A DNA stretch of 64,000 bases from an uncultured Eubacterium sp. (lineage in GTDB: Bacteria > Bacillota > Clostridia > Lachnospirales > Lachnospiraceae), in contig CAJUTM010000004.1 in assembly GCA_910589595.1 (NCBI GenBank), forward strand, positions 1 through 64,000, written 5' to 3'. Below, in pieces: positions 25,318-34,153 of the stretch (the stretch's first letter is position 1; every line of letters starts with the position of its first letter). The notes under the pieces were generated by a model that was not told where the DNA came from, searched no databases, and saw only the letters and a list, made by a program, of their open reading frames with translations. A program made the position numbers and the translations under genes.

Positions 25318-26328
25318 CTAGAACTTCCCATTGTCAGCCGCTTCCTGAATGGAAACTGCTACTGCTACTGTCATACCAACCATTGGGTTATTACCTGCAC
25401 CAATCAAGCCCATCATCTCAACATGAGCCGGTACGGATGAAGAACCGGCAAACTGAGCGTCGCTGTGCATACGGCCTAATGTATCCGTCATACCGTAAGA
25501 AGCCGGGCCGGCAGCCATATTATCCGGATGAAGCGTACGTCCCGTACCACCGCCGGATGCTACGGAGAAGTATTTCTTTCCCTGCTCGAGGCATTCTTTT
25601 TTATAAGTACCTGCTACCGGATGCTGGAAACGTGTAGGGTTAGTAGAATTACCGGTAATGGATACATCTACCCCCTCTTTATGCATAATCGCAACACCCT
25701 CCTGCACATCGTTGGCGCCATAACAATTAACTTTAGCGCGAAGTCCTTCGGAATAAGATTTGCGGAACACTTCTTTTACTTCATTTTTATATGGGTCATA
25801 TTCCGTCTCCACAAAAGTAAAACCATTGATACGGGAGATAATCTGTGCAGCGTCTTTGCCAAGACCATTCAGAATAACACGAAGAGGCTTTTTACGAACT
25901 TTGTTTGCTTTCTCCGCAATACCGATTGCTCCCTCTGCCGCTGCAAAAGACTCATGTCCTGCCAAAAAGCAGAAACACTCGGTTTCCTCTTCCAAAAGCA
26001 TTTTTCCAAGATTACCGTGTCCAAGACCTACTTTACGGGTATCTGCTACCGAGCCGGGAATACAGAATGCCTGAAGTCCCTCGCCGATTGCAGCCGCTGC
26101 GTCGGCAGCTCTCTTGCAGCCCTTTTTAATTGCAATGGCAGCGCCTACTGTATAGGCCCAGCATGCATTTTCAAAACAAATCGGCTGGATGCCCTTAATT
26201 TGGTCGTATACATTCAAGCCGGCGTCTTTCGTAATCTTCTCTGCTTCTTCAATAGAGGAGATACCATACTCAGCCAATACGCCATTGATTTTATCAATTC
26301 TTCTTTCATATGATTCAAATAATGCCAT
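25318..26328 (-). CDS. GGGtGRT family protein
   Basis: 336 residues. The protein carries the family-naming motif GGGTGRT (in FSVASGGGTGRTLHPDNM) and the C-terminal GLIGAGNNPMVGMTVAV. The family is known mainly from anaerobic bacteria and has no established biochemical function. The Gly-rich motif could bind a nucleotide or phosphate, which is inference. It is always worth reading with its upstream neighbour, a NifU-like scaffold protein 19 bases away, as the two form one operon here with a strong promoter and a terminator. The ATG follows AGGAGGAAAGAAATC. Confidence 0.88.
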   Translation of the reverse strand: MALFESYERRIDKINGVLAEYGISSIEEAEKITKDAGLNVYDQIKGIQPICFENACWAYTVGAAIAIKKGCKRAADAAAAIGEGLQAFCIPGSVADTRKVGLGHGNLGKMLLEEETECFCFLAGHESFAAAEGAIGIAEKANKVRKKPLRVILNGLGKDAAQIISRINGFTFVETEYDPYKNEVKEVFRKSYSEGLRAKVNCYGANDVQEGVAIMHKEGVDVSITGNSTNPTRFQHPVAGTYKKECLEQGKKYFSVASGGGTGRTLHPDNMAAGPASYGMTDTLGRMHSDAQFAGSSSVPAHVEMMGLIGAGNNPMVGMTVAVAVSIQEAADNGKF

Positions 26329-26347
26329 GATTTCTTTCCTCCTCTAT

Positions 26348-27052
26348 TTATTTAAGTACTTCATCGGTTCTCGGGTCGATGATTTTAACAGCATCGTCTA
26401 CACGGCCATACTGTCCGCATGCCTTTTCATATGCGGTGTTCGGGTCGTCGCCTTTTTTAATGAAATCTGTCATCTTGCCAAGACTTACAAACTTATAACC
26501 AATTATCATATCTTCTTCATCAAGGGCAATTCCCGTCACATACCCCTCTGCCATTTCCAGATAACGGGGACCCTTTTTCAATGTACCGTACATCGTACCA
26601 ACCTGAGAACGAAGTCCTTTTCCCAAGTCCTCCAGACCTGCTCCTACCGGCAAACCATCCTCGGAGAATGCACTCTGTGTTCTACCATATACAATCTGCA
26701 AAAACAACTCTCTCATTGCCGTATTAATAGCATCACAAACAAGGTCTGTATTCAATGCTTCCATAACCGTTCTTCCCGGAAGAATCTCCGACGCCATAGC
26801 TGCGGAATGAGTCATGCCGGAACAGCCAATCGTCTCTACCAGCGCTTCCTGAATGATACCCTCTTTTACGTTCAAGGTAAGCTTGCAGGCGCCCTGCTGT
26901 GGTGCACACCAGCCTACACCATGTGTCAAACCGGAGATATCTTTAACTTCTTTTGCCTTGACCCATTTTGCTTCTTCAGGGATTGGTGCACAACCGTGGT
27001 TTACACCCTGAGCAACCGGGCACATGTTTTCTACTTCTTGTGAATAAATCAT
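26348..27052 (-). CDS. NifU-like iron-sulfur scaffold domain protein
   Basis: 234 residues from the ATG at 27052 (GAAAGGAG upstream). A NifU_N/IscU-like domain is indicated by conserved cysteines and GCSGMTHSAAMASEIL, with further cysteines in ENMCPVAQGVNHGC, GWCAPQQGAC and DLVCDAINTAM. The family forms a pair with GGGtGRT proteins in anaerobes. It probably assembles or carries an Fe-S cluster, possibly for its partner; function not proven. Confidence 0.85.
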   Translation of the reverse strand: MIYSQEVENMCPVAQGVNHGCAPIPEEAKWVKAKEVKDISGLTHGVGWCAPQQGACKLTLNVKEGIIQEALVETIGCSGMTHSAAMASEILPGRTVMEALNTDLVCDAINTAMRELFLQIVYGRTQSAFSEDGLPVGAGLEDLGKGLRSQVGTMYGTLKKGPRYLEMAEGYVTGIALDEEDMIIGYKFVSLGKMTDFIKKGDDPNTAYEKACGQYGRVDDAVKIIDPRTDEVLK

Positions 27053-27092
27053 GTCGTAACTCCTTTCAGAATTTTGTTCATATCCTTTAGAA

Positions 27093-27121
27093 ATAATACA
27101 ATATTTTCCTCTAATTGTCAA
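27093..27121 (-). promoter_or_regulatory. Strong sigmaA-type promoter for the NifU-like/GGGtGRT operon
   Basis: On the minus strand a consensus TTGACA (27121-27116) and TATTAT (27098-27093) are separated by 17 bases, about 40 bases upstream of the start codon. It is one of the best promoters in the window, suggesting high expression. Confidence 0.8.
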
Positions 27122-27196
27122 TTACTGACAGCTCTGTTCAGGGGCAGCCACTTAACAATCTGTTCCATATGGAGGGCATTCCCACGCTTTTGCCCT

Positions 27197-27862
27197 TTAC
27201 TTTTTCTCCACAATTTCGCCTTGTTTTTTGTATATGCTTCCCTCCGGCACATAACCTCTTACACTGGAGAGCGGATAGACATTCGTATTTTTCCCGATAA
27301 TCGTTCCCGGATTCAAAATACTGCCGCATCCTATCTCTACATGGTCGCCAAGAATTGCCCCCATTTTCTTTAGTCCGGTAGCCGTCTTATTTTCTCCCAT
27401 TCTGATTTCCACTAACGTTTTATCTGACTTCACATTCGATGTAATTGAACCGGCCCCCATATGCGACTGATAGCCTAAAATGGAATCCCCTACATAATTG
27501 TAATGCGGCACCTGAACCTTATCAAAAAGAATCACATTTTTGAGCTCCGTCGAATTGCCGACTACCGCTCCCTTACCAACAATCGCATTGCCGCGGATAA
27601 AGGCACAGTGACGGATTTCCGCCTCTTCATCAATAATGGCAGGACCGGTAATACTTGCCGTCTCAGCCACATTGGCAGACTTTGCAATCCAGATATTGCC
27701 GTTTCGGCATTCGAAACGCCCGGCAGGCAGACTCTTTCCCAAGTTGATAATGAACTCACCAATCTTTGGCAAAACCTCATAAGGATACTGAACACCATCA
27801 AAAATATCCATTGCCAGCGTGTGGTCACTTTCAAATAAGTGATTAATTTTGATTCTCTCCAT
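27197..27862 (-). CDS. Left-handed beta-helix (hexapeptide repeat) acyl/nucleotidyl transferase-like protein
   Basis: 221 residues. Hexapeptide repeats run from about residue 58 to 205 (IWIAKSANVAETASITGPA, GDHVEIGCGSILNPGTIIG), giving a left-handed parallel beta-helix like the C-terminal half of GlmU and related sugar-nucleotide transferases. The nucleotidyltransferase half is missing, so only the helix and a short N-terminal helical region are present. It may acetylate a sugar or act as a stand-alone UDP-GlcNAc-pyrophosphorylase-like protein. The ATG follows CTGGAGGTTTCACA. It lies 25 bases downstream of the thioesterase gene. Confidence 0.82.
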   Translation of the reverse strand: MERIKINHLFESDHTLAMDIFDGVQYPYEVLPKIGEFIINLGKSLPAGRFECRNGNIWIAKSANVAETASITGPAIIDEEAEIRHCAFIRGNAIVGKGAVVGNSTELKNVILFDKVQVPHYNYVGDSILGYQSHMGAGSITSNVKSDKTLVEIRMGENKTATGLKKMGAILGDHVEIGCGSILNPGTIIGKNTNVYPLSSVRGYVPEGSIYKKQGEIVEKK

Positions 27863-27887
27863 TGTGAAACCTCCAGTTCTACGCTTT

Positions 27888-28244
27888 TTACATTAACCCG
27901 TGCGGGGTCTTTTTCCCGTTTTCATCTACGGTGACAAATACGGCGCTTCCCCGCGCATATTGCTCCTGTGATAACATATCTTTCACATTCACAAAAATTT
28001 CTATACTCGTTGTTCCCAAGTGCTGTGTCTCATACTCAAATTCCAATATGCAGCCGGACGTAATCGGTTTTAGTACGCGCATCTCTTTCAAAGTAGCAAG
28101 CACTACGTCATTATTCTTTTTCACTATTTGCGTCACGCCTACCATGGCCGCCTCCGTAAGCCAGTCTGCCAGTTGCCCCGCATAAACGGTTTCATGATGA
28201 TTCAAATCTTTTGGTCGAATAAAATGTCTTGTTGCCAATTCCAT
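27888..28244 (-). CDS. Hotdog-fold acyl-CoA thioesterase
   Basis: 118 residues from the ATG at 28244 (GGGGAGGTGACGGAA upstream). Single hotdog domain of the YciA/BFIT type with RPKDLNHHETVYAGQLADW, where the Asn/His and Gly start the long central helix. It hydrolyses acyl-CoA thioesters; the chain length preferred cannot be read from the sequence. It follows the DUF2207 gene by 22 bases. Confidence 0.88.
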   Translation of the reverse strand: MELATRHFIRPKDLNHHETVYAGQLADWLTEAAMVGVTQIVKKNNDVVLATLKEMRVLKPITSGCILEFEYETQHLGTTSIEIFVNVKDMLSQEQYARGSAVFVTVDENGKKTPHGLM

Positions 28245-28266
28245 TTCCGTCACCTCCCCATCAAAA

Positions 28267-30117
28267 TTACCATGAACCAACGCCGCCACCACCGGAACCG
28301 CCGCCGGAAAATCCGCCGCCTCCGGACGAACTCGGAGTCGATGTCATGGAACTCGTTGCCTGTGACATCGTCGACGTCATAAAATGATGAAACATTACCA
28401 TATTAAACATCGAATGGTCACTGCCATAGTACCAATTCGGTGGTTCTACTGTAATCCTCTCAAACTTTTTCATCCATTTGTCCGATAAATCCAACACATA
28501 CGTGTATGGCAATATGTCATAAAAATACTGTGGGTCTTCATTTACCAGCACTTCCAGACGCTCTTTTTCAGCAGTATCAAGAAATGTCCTAAAACCACGG
28601 ATACGGCCGAGTATTTCGGTCCCGTATGGCGTCCTTTTCGACATGTAGGAGCAGAAAAACATAGTTATGCCGCCAAAAATCAAATCTAATACCAAAGACG
28701 TCTTATACCATGTATCCGCATATACTACCGGCTCTCTCAAAAATATGAAAAAGCCCACAAAACCTATTGCAACAATAGTGACAAAAGTAATGATTCGCGC
28801 CAGCATTTTGGCGTTCTCATCAAAAAGGCACACATAGGCAAGACATGCGGCGACAGCAAGCCCCACTCCTGCCCCCAGTCCGGCCAGAATGGAAAAGTAA
28901 TAATCTTTCATTGGTATTATCAATGCAAAAACGAAAGAAATGATTGTCAGCATCCATAGTATCCATCCCTTATTGATGGAACTTGCATAATAGATAACTT
29001 TCTTGTTCTCCTTATTGTCAACGAGAGCTTTCACGGTATTTACGGTTTTATAAAACGAGTCTGTCAAATCTTTTTTGGACACGCTGTTTCCCTTACGGAA
29101 CAGTCCTTGAAAGAATTTTCTCTCTGCCTCGTTGAAACCATCGTATTCCTTTACTTTCTCAATTATAAAATCACGTTTACCTTTTTCCAGAATTCGCAAA
29201 TACCCCTTTTGTGCCAAGAACACCAGTAGAGAGACGACATCCTTATTATCTACCGTTCCCTTGTAGGCAAAAGCAAGTTCCAGACTGTTGAGACCATTTG
29301 GGGGATAGAACTCAACGGTTTCCACAACCGGGTCATCACGCCCGTAAATGTACCAGAGGACAAAAGCAATCAGCGCACCGAAAGCGGCAACCGCAATCGA
29401 AATGTAAGCAAACCATGGCGTTGTGTCCGCGCGCTCAAAGTAACCCTCTTCTAAGAGCAGGCGTACCGTAACACTATCGCCATTCCGCAGCGTTATCTCA
29501 GGGTCAAGCTGCCCGTAAATGGTTCTTCCCTCGATGCGATAGGTAAGACCATCCAGCAATTCGGCCCCGTATGAACCATAACTCATCCCAAGTTTTTTCT
29601 CATCAAACGTATCCGGCATCTCTATCGTAAAGGTGATGTTACAAATCGGACTCGTATGCTCCGAGGGAATTATATTATAATATAACTCATCATTTCCCGT
29701 GAGAACATCGTTTCCCATCACATAATCAAAAGAAATTGTATATTCCTTTTCCCCTATAATTTCTTTATTCTTATCACCAATCTGAAGCCTGCAGTAGTCC
29801 GTTTTTCCGGAAGTTTTTCTCGAAGAGGAAAAAGAATCCGAACAGGACACATTTTCAAGCTTTGCCATTACCGTATCCTTACTGCCGTCTTTGCGCTCAA
29901 TATGGTTTAATAATGGGATATCCCGATAAATACCATGACGGCGAACGTTAAAGTTCACCTTTAACTTCTCAGTCACCCGGTAAGTATTCTGTTTCGTTAC
30001 TTTCATATCCACATGATAAGAATCGATAGTAAAATCATATGCTTTCGCCTCCATCGCCGGACAAGCCGCGAGACAAAGGAAAAATATGAGCGCAAACATT
30101 GTTAGAAATTGTTTCAT
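28267..30117 (-). CDS. DUF2207 membrane protein
   Basis: 616 residues. A signal peptide (about 1-26) is followed by the extracellular DUF2207 beta-domain (YDFTIDSYHVDMKVTKQN), a membrane segment near 235-258, a cytoplasmic region and more membrane segments near 385-500. The protein ends in a glycine/serine-rich tail (GGGGFSGGGSGGGG), typical of this family and of TPM-like partners. Function is not established. It is adjacent to lemA with no gap, a pairing seen in many Firmicutes, which suggests a joint envelope role. Confidence 0.9.
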   Translation of the reverse strand: MKQFLTMFALIFFLCLAACPAMEAKAYDFTIDSYHVDMKVTKQNTYRVTEKLKVNFNVRRHGIYRDIPLLNHIERKDGSKDTVMAKLENVSCSDSFSSSRKTSGKTDYCRLQIGDKNKEIIGEKEYTISFDYVMGNDVLTGNDELYYNIIPSEHTSPICNITFTIEMPDTFDEKKLGMSYGSYGAELLDGLTYRIEGRTIYGQLDPEITLRNGDSVTVRLLLEEGYFERADTTPWFAYISIAVAAFGALIAFVLWYIYGRDDPVVETVEFYPPNGLNSLELAFAYKGTVDNKDVVSLLVFLAQKGYLRILEKGKRDFIIEKVKEYDGFNEAERKFFQGLFRKGNSVSKKDLTDSFYKTVNTVKALVDNKENKKVIYYASSINKGWILWMLTIISFVFALIIPMKDYYFSILAGLGAGVGLAVAACLAYVCLFDENAKMLARIITFVTIVAIGFVGFFIFLREPVVYADTWYKTSLVLDLIFGGITMFFCSYMSKRTPYGTEILGRIRGFRTFLDTAEKERLEVLVNEDPQYFYDILPYTYVLDLSDKWMKKFERITVEPPNWYYGSDHSMFNMVMFHHFMTSTMSQATSSMTSTPSSSGGGGFSGGGSGGGGVGSW

Positions 30118-30672
30118 CTAAAATTCCACCTTTACATTTTGACGTTCTGACGTGTTTTCAACTTCATACATTTTCTTTGTTTCAAAATGGAAAATGCCTG
30201 CTATGATATTACTTGGTACGGACTGCACCGTCAGGTTATAGCGCTTAACCGCCCCATTATAATATTTACGTGAATTTGCGATATCATTTTCTACCGCCTC
30301 AAGCTGTGAACTCAATTCCAGAAAATTGCTATTTGCCTTTAAATCCGGATATGCCTCGGCTATGGCCATAATTTTCGGTATCGCCTGCGATATGGCGACG
30401 CCATTTGCCACTTTCTCATCATCGCTCATGCCATCATACGATTGATTGCGTAATGCCACCACCTGTTCGAGCGTCTCTTTCTCATGGGACGCATATCCTT
30501 TTACGGTTTCTACCAAATTCGGTATGAGGTCAAACCGTTTCTTTAAATAGACGTCCATCGTCGCAAATGCTTCTTCTACCGTGACTCTTCCTCTCACTAA
30601 CTTATTGTAACATCCGATTACATAAAGAATAAGAATGAGAACAATCACTCCAATTATAATACCAACTATCAT
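30118..30672 (-). CDS. lemA: LemA family membrane protein
   Basis: 184 residues. One N-terminal membrane helix (about 3-22) precedes a helical bundle with KRFDLIPNLVETVKGYASHE, the signature LemA segment, and YNGAVKRYN. The family has no firmly known function but often accompanies DUF2207 or TPM-domain proteins. The stop codon directly abuts the DUF2207 start, indicating coupled translation. Confidence 0.94.
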   Translation of the reverse strand: MIVGIIIGVIVLILILYVIGCYNKLVRGRVTVEEAFATMDVYLKKRFDLIPNLVETVKGYASHEKETLEQVVALRNQSYDGMSDDEKVANGVAISQAIPKIMAIAEAYPDLKANSNFLELSSQLEAVENDIANSRKYYNGAVKRYNLTVQSVPSNIIAGIFHFETKKMYEVENTSERQNVKVEF

Positions 30673-30707
30673 TTTCTTTCCTCCTGTTTTTTGTCTGTTA
30701 TCGTTTT

Positions 30708-31820
30708 TTACATTTCCATAAGAATCGCGCGTATTTCCTCCTCGCTTACCGGTCTGGCATATACTTCCTCACCAAACGTCATCACATCACCGATGCCTTT
30801 CTGAAATACAAATCGCAGTCTGCCATCCCTCACTTTCTTGTCTGTATATAGTTTGTCTACAAGTGCCTCTTTATCAATATATGCCGGAATCGTAACCGGA
30901 AGTCCTATCTTCTCAAACAGACTGACGACACGGTCTCTCTCCTCCTCTGTCAGATATCCGCACCGGCACCCGAGATTTACCTGCGCTGCCATCCCTATCG
31001 CCACTGCCTCACCGTGAAGAAGCCGATAGTCGCTCACAGTTTCCACCGCACGTCCCACCGTATGTCCCAGATTCAAAATTTCACGTAGATTCTTCTCCTT
31101 TTCATCTTTCATAACAACTTCATATTTTACCGCACAGTTGTGCTCGGAAATATAAATACATGCCTCCTCATCACAGGCCAGTATCTCCTCCCCGTGCTCC
31201 TCAATATAGGAAAACAACTCTGAATCTGCCAGACAGGCATGCTTGATTGTCTCCGCCATCCCATTAATCCGATGTTCCATCGGCAGAGTTTTCCATGTGT
31301 CAATATCCACATAAACTTTTAAAGGCTGATAAATCAGTCCAATCAGATTTGTTGCCAAATCCGTGTCGACCGCCGTTTTCCCTCCTATCGATGCGTCGGC
31401 CGCCGACAATAGCGTAGTTGAGTAATTAATAAACGGCACGCCGCGCCCGTAAGTCCCTGCGAGAAAACCTGCCAAATCCGTAACGACGCCGCCGCCGACC
31501 GCTATCACACAACAATCCCTGCGGTATCCTTTCGCAAGCATCGCGTCTTCCAACGTCTCCTTTGTCGCGCGAACTTTACTTTTCTCTCCGGCAGGAAACA
31601 CAAATATATCATTGGCATATCCCGCTTTTTCCAGCTTCTCTGCAATCAAATCCGCATACAGGGATTTTACTGTCGAATCGGTAATTATCGCAAACCTTTT
31701 TTTGCCCTGCGCAAGACCATTCTCTATATCATGAATCAACGTATCAATCAGATTTTTACCAATCTGTACATCATACGAATCATCTACTACTTTTTTTAAT
31801 TCTACTCGAAAACAACTCAT
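30708..31820 (-). CDS. aroB: 3-dehydroquinate synthase
   Basis: 370 residues from the ATG at 31820, with GGGGG nine bases upstream; a GTG one codon earlier is equally possible. The NAD-binding GGGVVTDLAGFLAGTYGRG and active-site KTAVD and GHTVGRAVE motifs with the zinc-binding histidines are present. It catalyses the second step of the shikimate pathway, converting DAHP to 3-dehydroquinate. Divergent from glmS; no other aro genes are nearby. Confidence 0.96.
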   Translation of the reverse strand: MSCFRVELKKVVDDSYDVQIGKNLIDTLIHDIENGLAQGKKRFAIITDSTVKSLYADLIAEKLEKAGYANDIFVFPAGEKSKVRATKETLEDAMLAKGYRRDCCVIAVGGGVVTDLAGFLAGTYGRGVPFINYSTTLLSAADASIGGKTAVDTDLATNLIGLIYQPLKVYVDIDTWKTLPMEHRINGMAETIKHACLADSELFSYIEEHGEEILACDEEACIYISEHNCAVKYEVVMKDEKEKNLREILNLGHTVGRAVETVSDYRLLHGEAVAIGMAAQVNLGCRCGYLTEEERDRVVSLFEKIGLPVTIPAYIDKEALVDKLYTDKKVRDGRLRFVFQKGIGDVMTFGEEVYARPVSEEEIRAILMEM

Positions 31821-31920
31821 CACTCATCCCCCTTGTAAAATCTATTTCAGTATATCGCATACCTTGTATTTTTGCAACTGAAAAACCAAAGCAATTGCCT
31901 CCGCCGAAAACCGCTAAATC

Positions 31921-31949
31921 TTGACACCATACATAAGAAATGATACTAT
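31921..31949 (+). promoter_or_regulatory. SigmaA-type promoter of glmS
   Basis: Consensus TTGACA (31921-31926) and TACTAT (31944-31949) are separated by 17 bases. The transcribed leader is about 90 bases and contains no glmS ribozyme core, so the usual GlcN6P-responsive ribozyme control seems to be absent. Confidence 0.78.
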
Positions 31950-32045
31950 TCATATAATAAAAAGAAAGAATCAAAGGAATAACGCTCTTACCGTTTTTCT
32001 CTTGTGGTTTCCCGAACAAAAACGTATTCGGAATGGAGGATTATT

Positions 32046-33869
32046 ATGTGTGGAATTATTGGATATGTGGGACTGGATGATGCTAAAAAAGCGCTCATTA
32101 AAGGTCTGCAGACTTTGGAGTACCGCGGCTATGACAGCGCCGGCATTGCCTATTGTCAGCCGCACGGAATAAAGACAATTAAAACAATAGGAAAAGTTGC
32201 CTGCTTAAAGGAGAAAGTTGCTTCCGAGGCCGGACAGGATGTGACGACATGTGGAATCGGCCATACCCGCTGGGCTACTCACGGCGGTGTATCGGATACA
32301 AACTCCCATCCTCACAGCGCCGGAAAAGTAACACTGATTCATAATGGAATCATTGAAAATTACAAGCAGCTTCAGGAAGAATTATTAGAAAAGGGAAAAG
32401 AACCGGTTTCCCAAACCGATACAGAAATTGCCGCTATGGTAATTGATGACTGCTATACCGGAGACCCGGAAGCCGCTATACGCAAAGCCATTTCCAAGTT
32501 GGAGGGCGCGTACGGATTCTGTATTATGTTCTCCGATATACCGGAAGTCATCTATGCCGTGCGCAACGGCAGCCCCCTTGTAGCGGCGCATACAGACAGA
32601 GGTTCCATCATTGCCTCCGACATGGTTGCGCTTGTAAGCTATACGAAACACTACTTTGTGTTAAAAGAGGGGCATATCGCCAAAATCACCAAAGATGAAA
32701 TTATCGTCAAAGACGAAAATCTTGAAATTTACGGGCCGCATATCCATCATATAAGCTGGGATATGGCTTCTGCCAAAAAAGGCGGCTATGATTATTTTAT
32801 GATGAAAGAAATCCATGAACAGCCGGAGGCTCTCCGCAACACTATCCGTCCCCGCGTCGTCAATGACCTGCCGGATTTTAGCGCCGATAATGTGGATAAC
32901 ACCATTTTTGAAAATATTAACCGCATTGTTATTACTGCGTGCGGAACCGCGATGCATGCCGGCCTCATGGGAAAAAGTATGATTGAGCGTCTGTGCCGTG
33001 TTCCCGTTACCGTAGATATTGCTTCTGAATTCCGCTATCAGAACCCAATCATCGACGAAAAAACTCTTCTCATCACGGTTTCCCAATCCGGCGAAACGGC
33101 GGATACCCTTGCCGCTCTGCGGTTAGCCAAAGAGCGCGGGGCAAAAACCCTGTCTGTTGTTAATGTAAAGGGCTCTTCCATCGCCCGTGAAAGCGACTAT
33201 GTATTGTATACCCATGCCGGGCCGGAAATCGCCGTTGCCAGTACAAAGGCCTACAGCGTTCAGGTTGCCGTCATGTATCTGATTGCCTTTCGTTTTGCCC
33301 TTGTGAGCGGCAAAATCACCGAAGAGCAGGCGCGGGAATATACAAAAGAACTGATGTCTACTGTAGATAAAGTAGAAGATGTGCTCGGATATGATTCGCA
33401 GACGGAGCGGATTGCCAAACGTCTGACAAGCGCAACGGATATCTTCTTCCTCGGCAGGGGGCTGGATTATGCTCTTTCCTGCGAGGGTTCGTTAAAATTA
33501 AAAGAGATTAGTTATATCCATTCCGAAGCATATGCCGCCGGCGAGTTAAAACACGGAACCATTTCCCTGATTACAGATAATGTACCTGTGATTGCACTGG
33601 CAACCCAGCCGGATGTCTATGCCAAAATTATTTCCAACGTTCAGGAAGTGCGCTCGCGGGGCGCCCGCGTCATTCTTATTACCGGAGCCGACGCTTCTGT
33701 CGACGCCGCCCTTTGTGATTACCACATTGTATTGCCGGAAACAAATCCGCTGTTCGCCCCGTTTGTGGCAACGGTCGTTTTACAATATCTGGCTTACTAT
33801 GTTTCCGTGGAAAAGGGACTTAATGTTGACCAGCCGAGAAATCTGGCCAAGAGTGTAACAGTTGAATAG
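32046..33869 (+). CDS. glmS: Glutamine-fructose-6-phosphate aminotransferase
   Basis: 607 residues from the ATG at 32046 (GGAGGATTATT upstream), so that Cys2 becomes the N-terminal nucleophile in MCGIIGYVG. An N-terminal Ntn glutaminase domain (about 1-235) is followed by two SIS sugar-isomerase domains, with ITACGTAMHAGLMG and VSQSGETADTLAAL, and the C-terminal QPRNLAKSVTVE. It makes glucosamine-6-phosphate from fructose-6-phosphate and glutamine, feeding peptidoglycan synthesis. Confidence 0.97.
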   Translation: MCGIIGYVGLDDAKKALIKGLQTLEYRGYDSAGIAYCQPHGIKTIKTIGKVACLKEKVASEAGQDVTTCGIGHTRWATHGGVSDTNSHPHSAGKVTLIHNGIIENYKQLQEELLEKGKEPVSQTDTEIAAMVIDDCYTGDPEAAIRKAISKLEGAYGFCIMFSDIPEVIYAVRNGSPLVAAHTDRGSIIASDMVALVSYTKHYFVLKEGHIAKITKDEIIVKDENLEIYGPHIHHISWDMASAKKGGYDYFMMKEIHEQPEALRNTIRPRVVNDLPDFSADNVDNTIFENINRIVITACGTAMHAGLMGKSMIERLCRVPVTVDIASEFRYQNPIIDEKTLLITVSQSGETADTLAALRLAKERGAKTLSVVNVKGSSIARESDYVLYTHAGPEIAVASTKAYSVQVAVMYLIAFRFALVSGKITEEQAREYTKELMSTVDKVEDVLGYDSQTERIAKRLTSATDIFFLGRGLDYALSCEGSLKLKEISYIHSEAYAAGELKHGTISLITDNVPVIALATQPDVYAKIISNVQEVRSRGARVILITGADASVDAALCDYHIVLPETNPLFAPFVATVVLQYLAYYVSVEKGLNVDQPRNLAKSVTVE

Positions 33870-33898
33870 TCTGACGCACTTTCCTATAAGAATTTGGG

Positions 33899-34121
33899 TA
33901 TCAAAAGCCCTTTATTTCTTAAATGTATTAACAATATACACGAAAAACAATATCTTCGCAGCTGGATGCACGAACCATTTCACTGAGCCTCAAACGTGGA
34001 AATCGTGTTCAGCAAAGGCTTCCACGATTTCCTGAGTCTCAGCTCCATCGTGCATAATGCTGCTCATCTTATTGTTTTTTGTGCATATTGCCAGTTCCCT
34101 TAATAAGAAAGGGCTTTTGAC
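33899..34121. repeat. About 220-nt imperfect nested hairpin (MITE-like or structured RNA)
   Basis: Nearly the whole 285-base gap between glmS and the beta-helix gene folds back on itself. Successive arms pair: TCAAAAGCCCTTT (33901) with AAAGGGCTTTTGA (34108); CAATATACACGAAAAACAAT (33932) with the 34070-34090 segment at about 20 of 22 positions; GCAGC-TGCACGA with TCGTGCA-GCTGC; CTGAGCCTCA with TGAGTCTCAG; GGAAATCGTG (33998) with CACGATTTCC (34023), closing on a 15-base loop. No protein frame or T-run is evident. Confidence 0.7.
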
Positions 34122-34153
34122 ACACGAAGCCTATAATAAAAATGACTGCCGGC

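Noticed and set aside
25528..27043. Long plus-strand frames opposite the GGGtGRT and NifU-like genes
   Set aside because: Both are shadows of recognised minus-strand proteins and give no family-like sequence.
31950..32045. glmS ribozyme upstream of glmS
   Set aside because: The leader is only about 90 bases from the promoter and lacks the conserved ribozyme core; nothing resembling its pseudoknot sequences is present.
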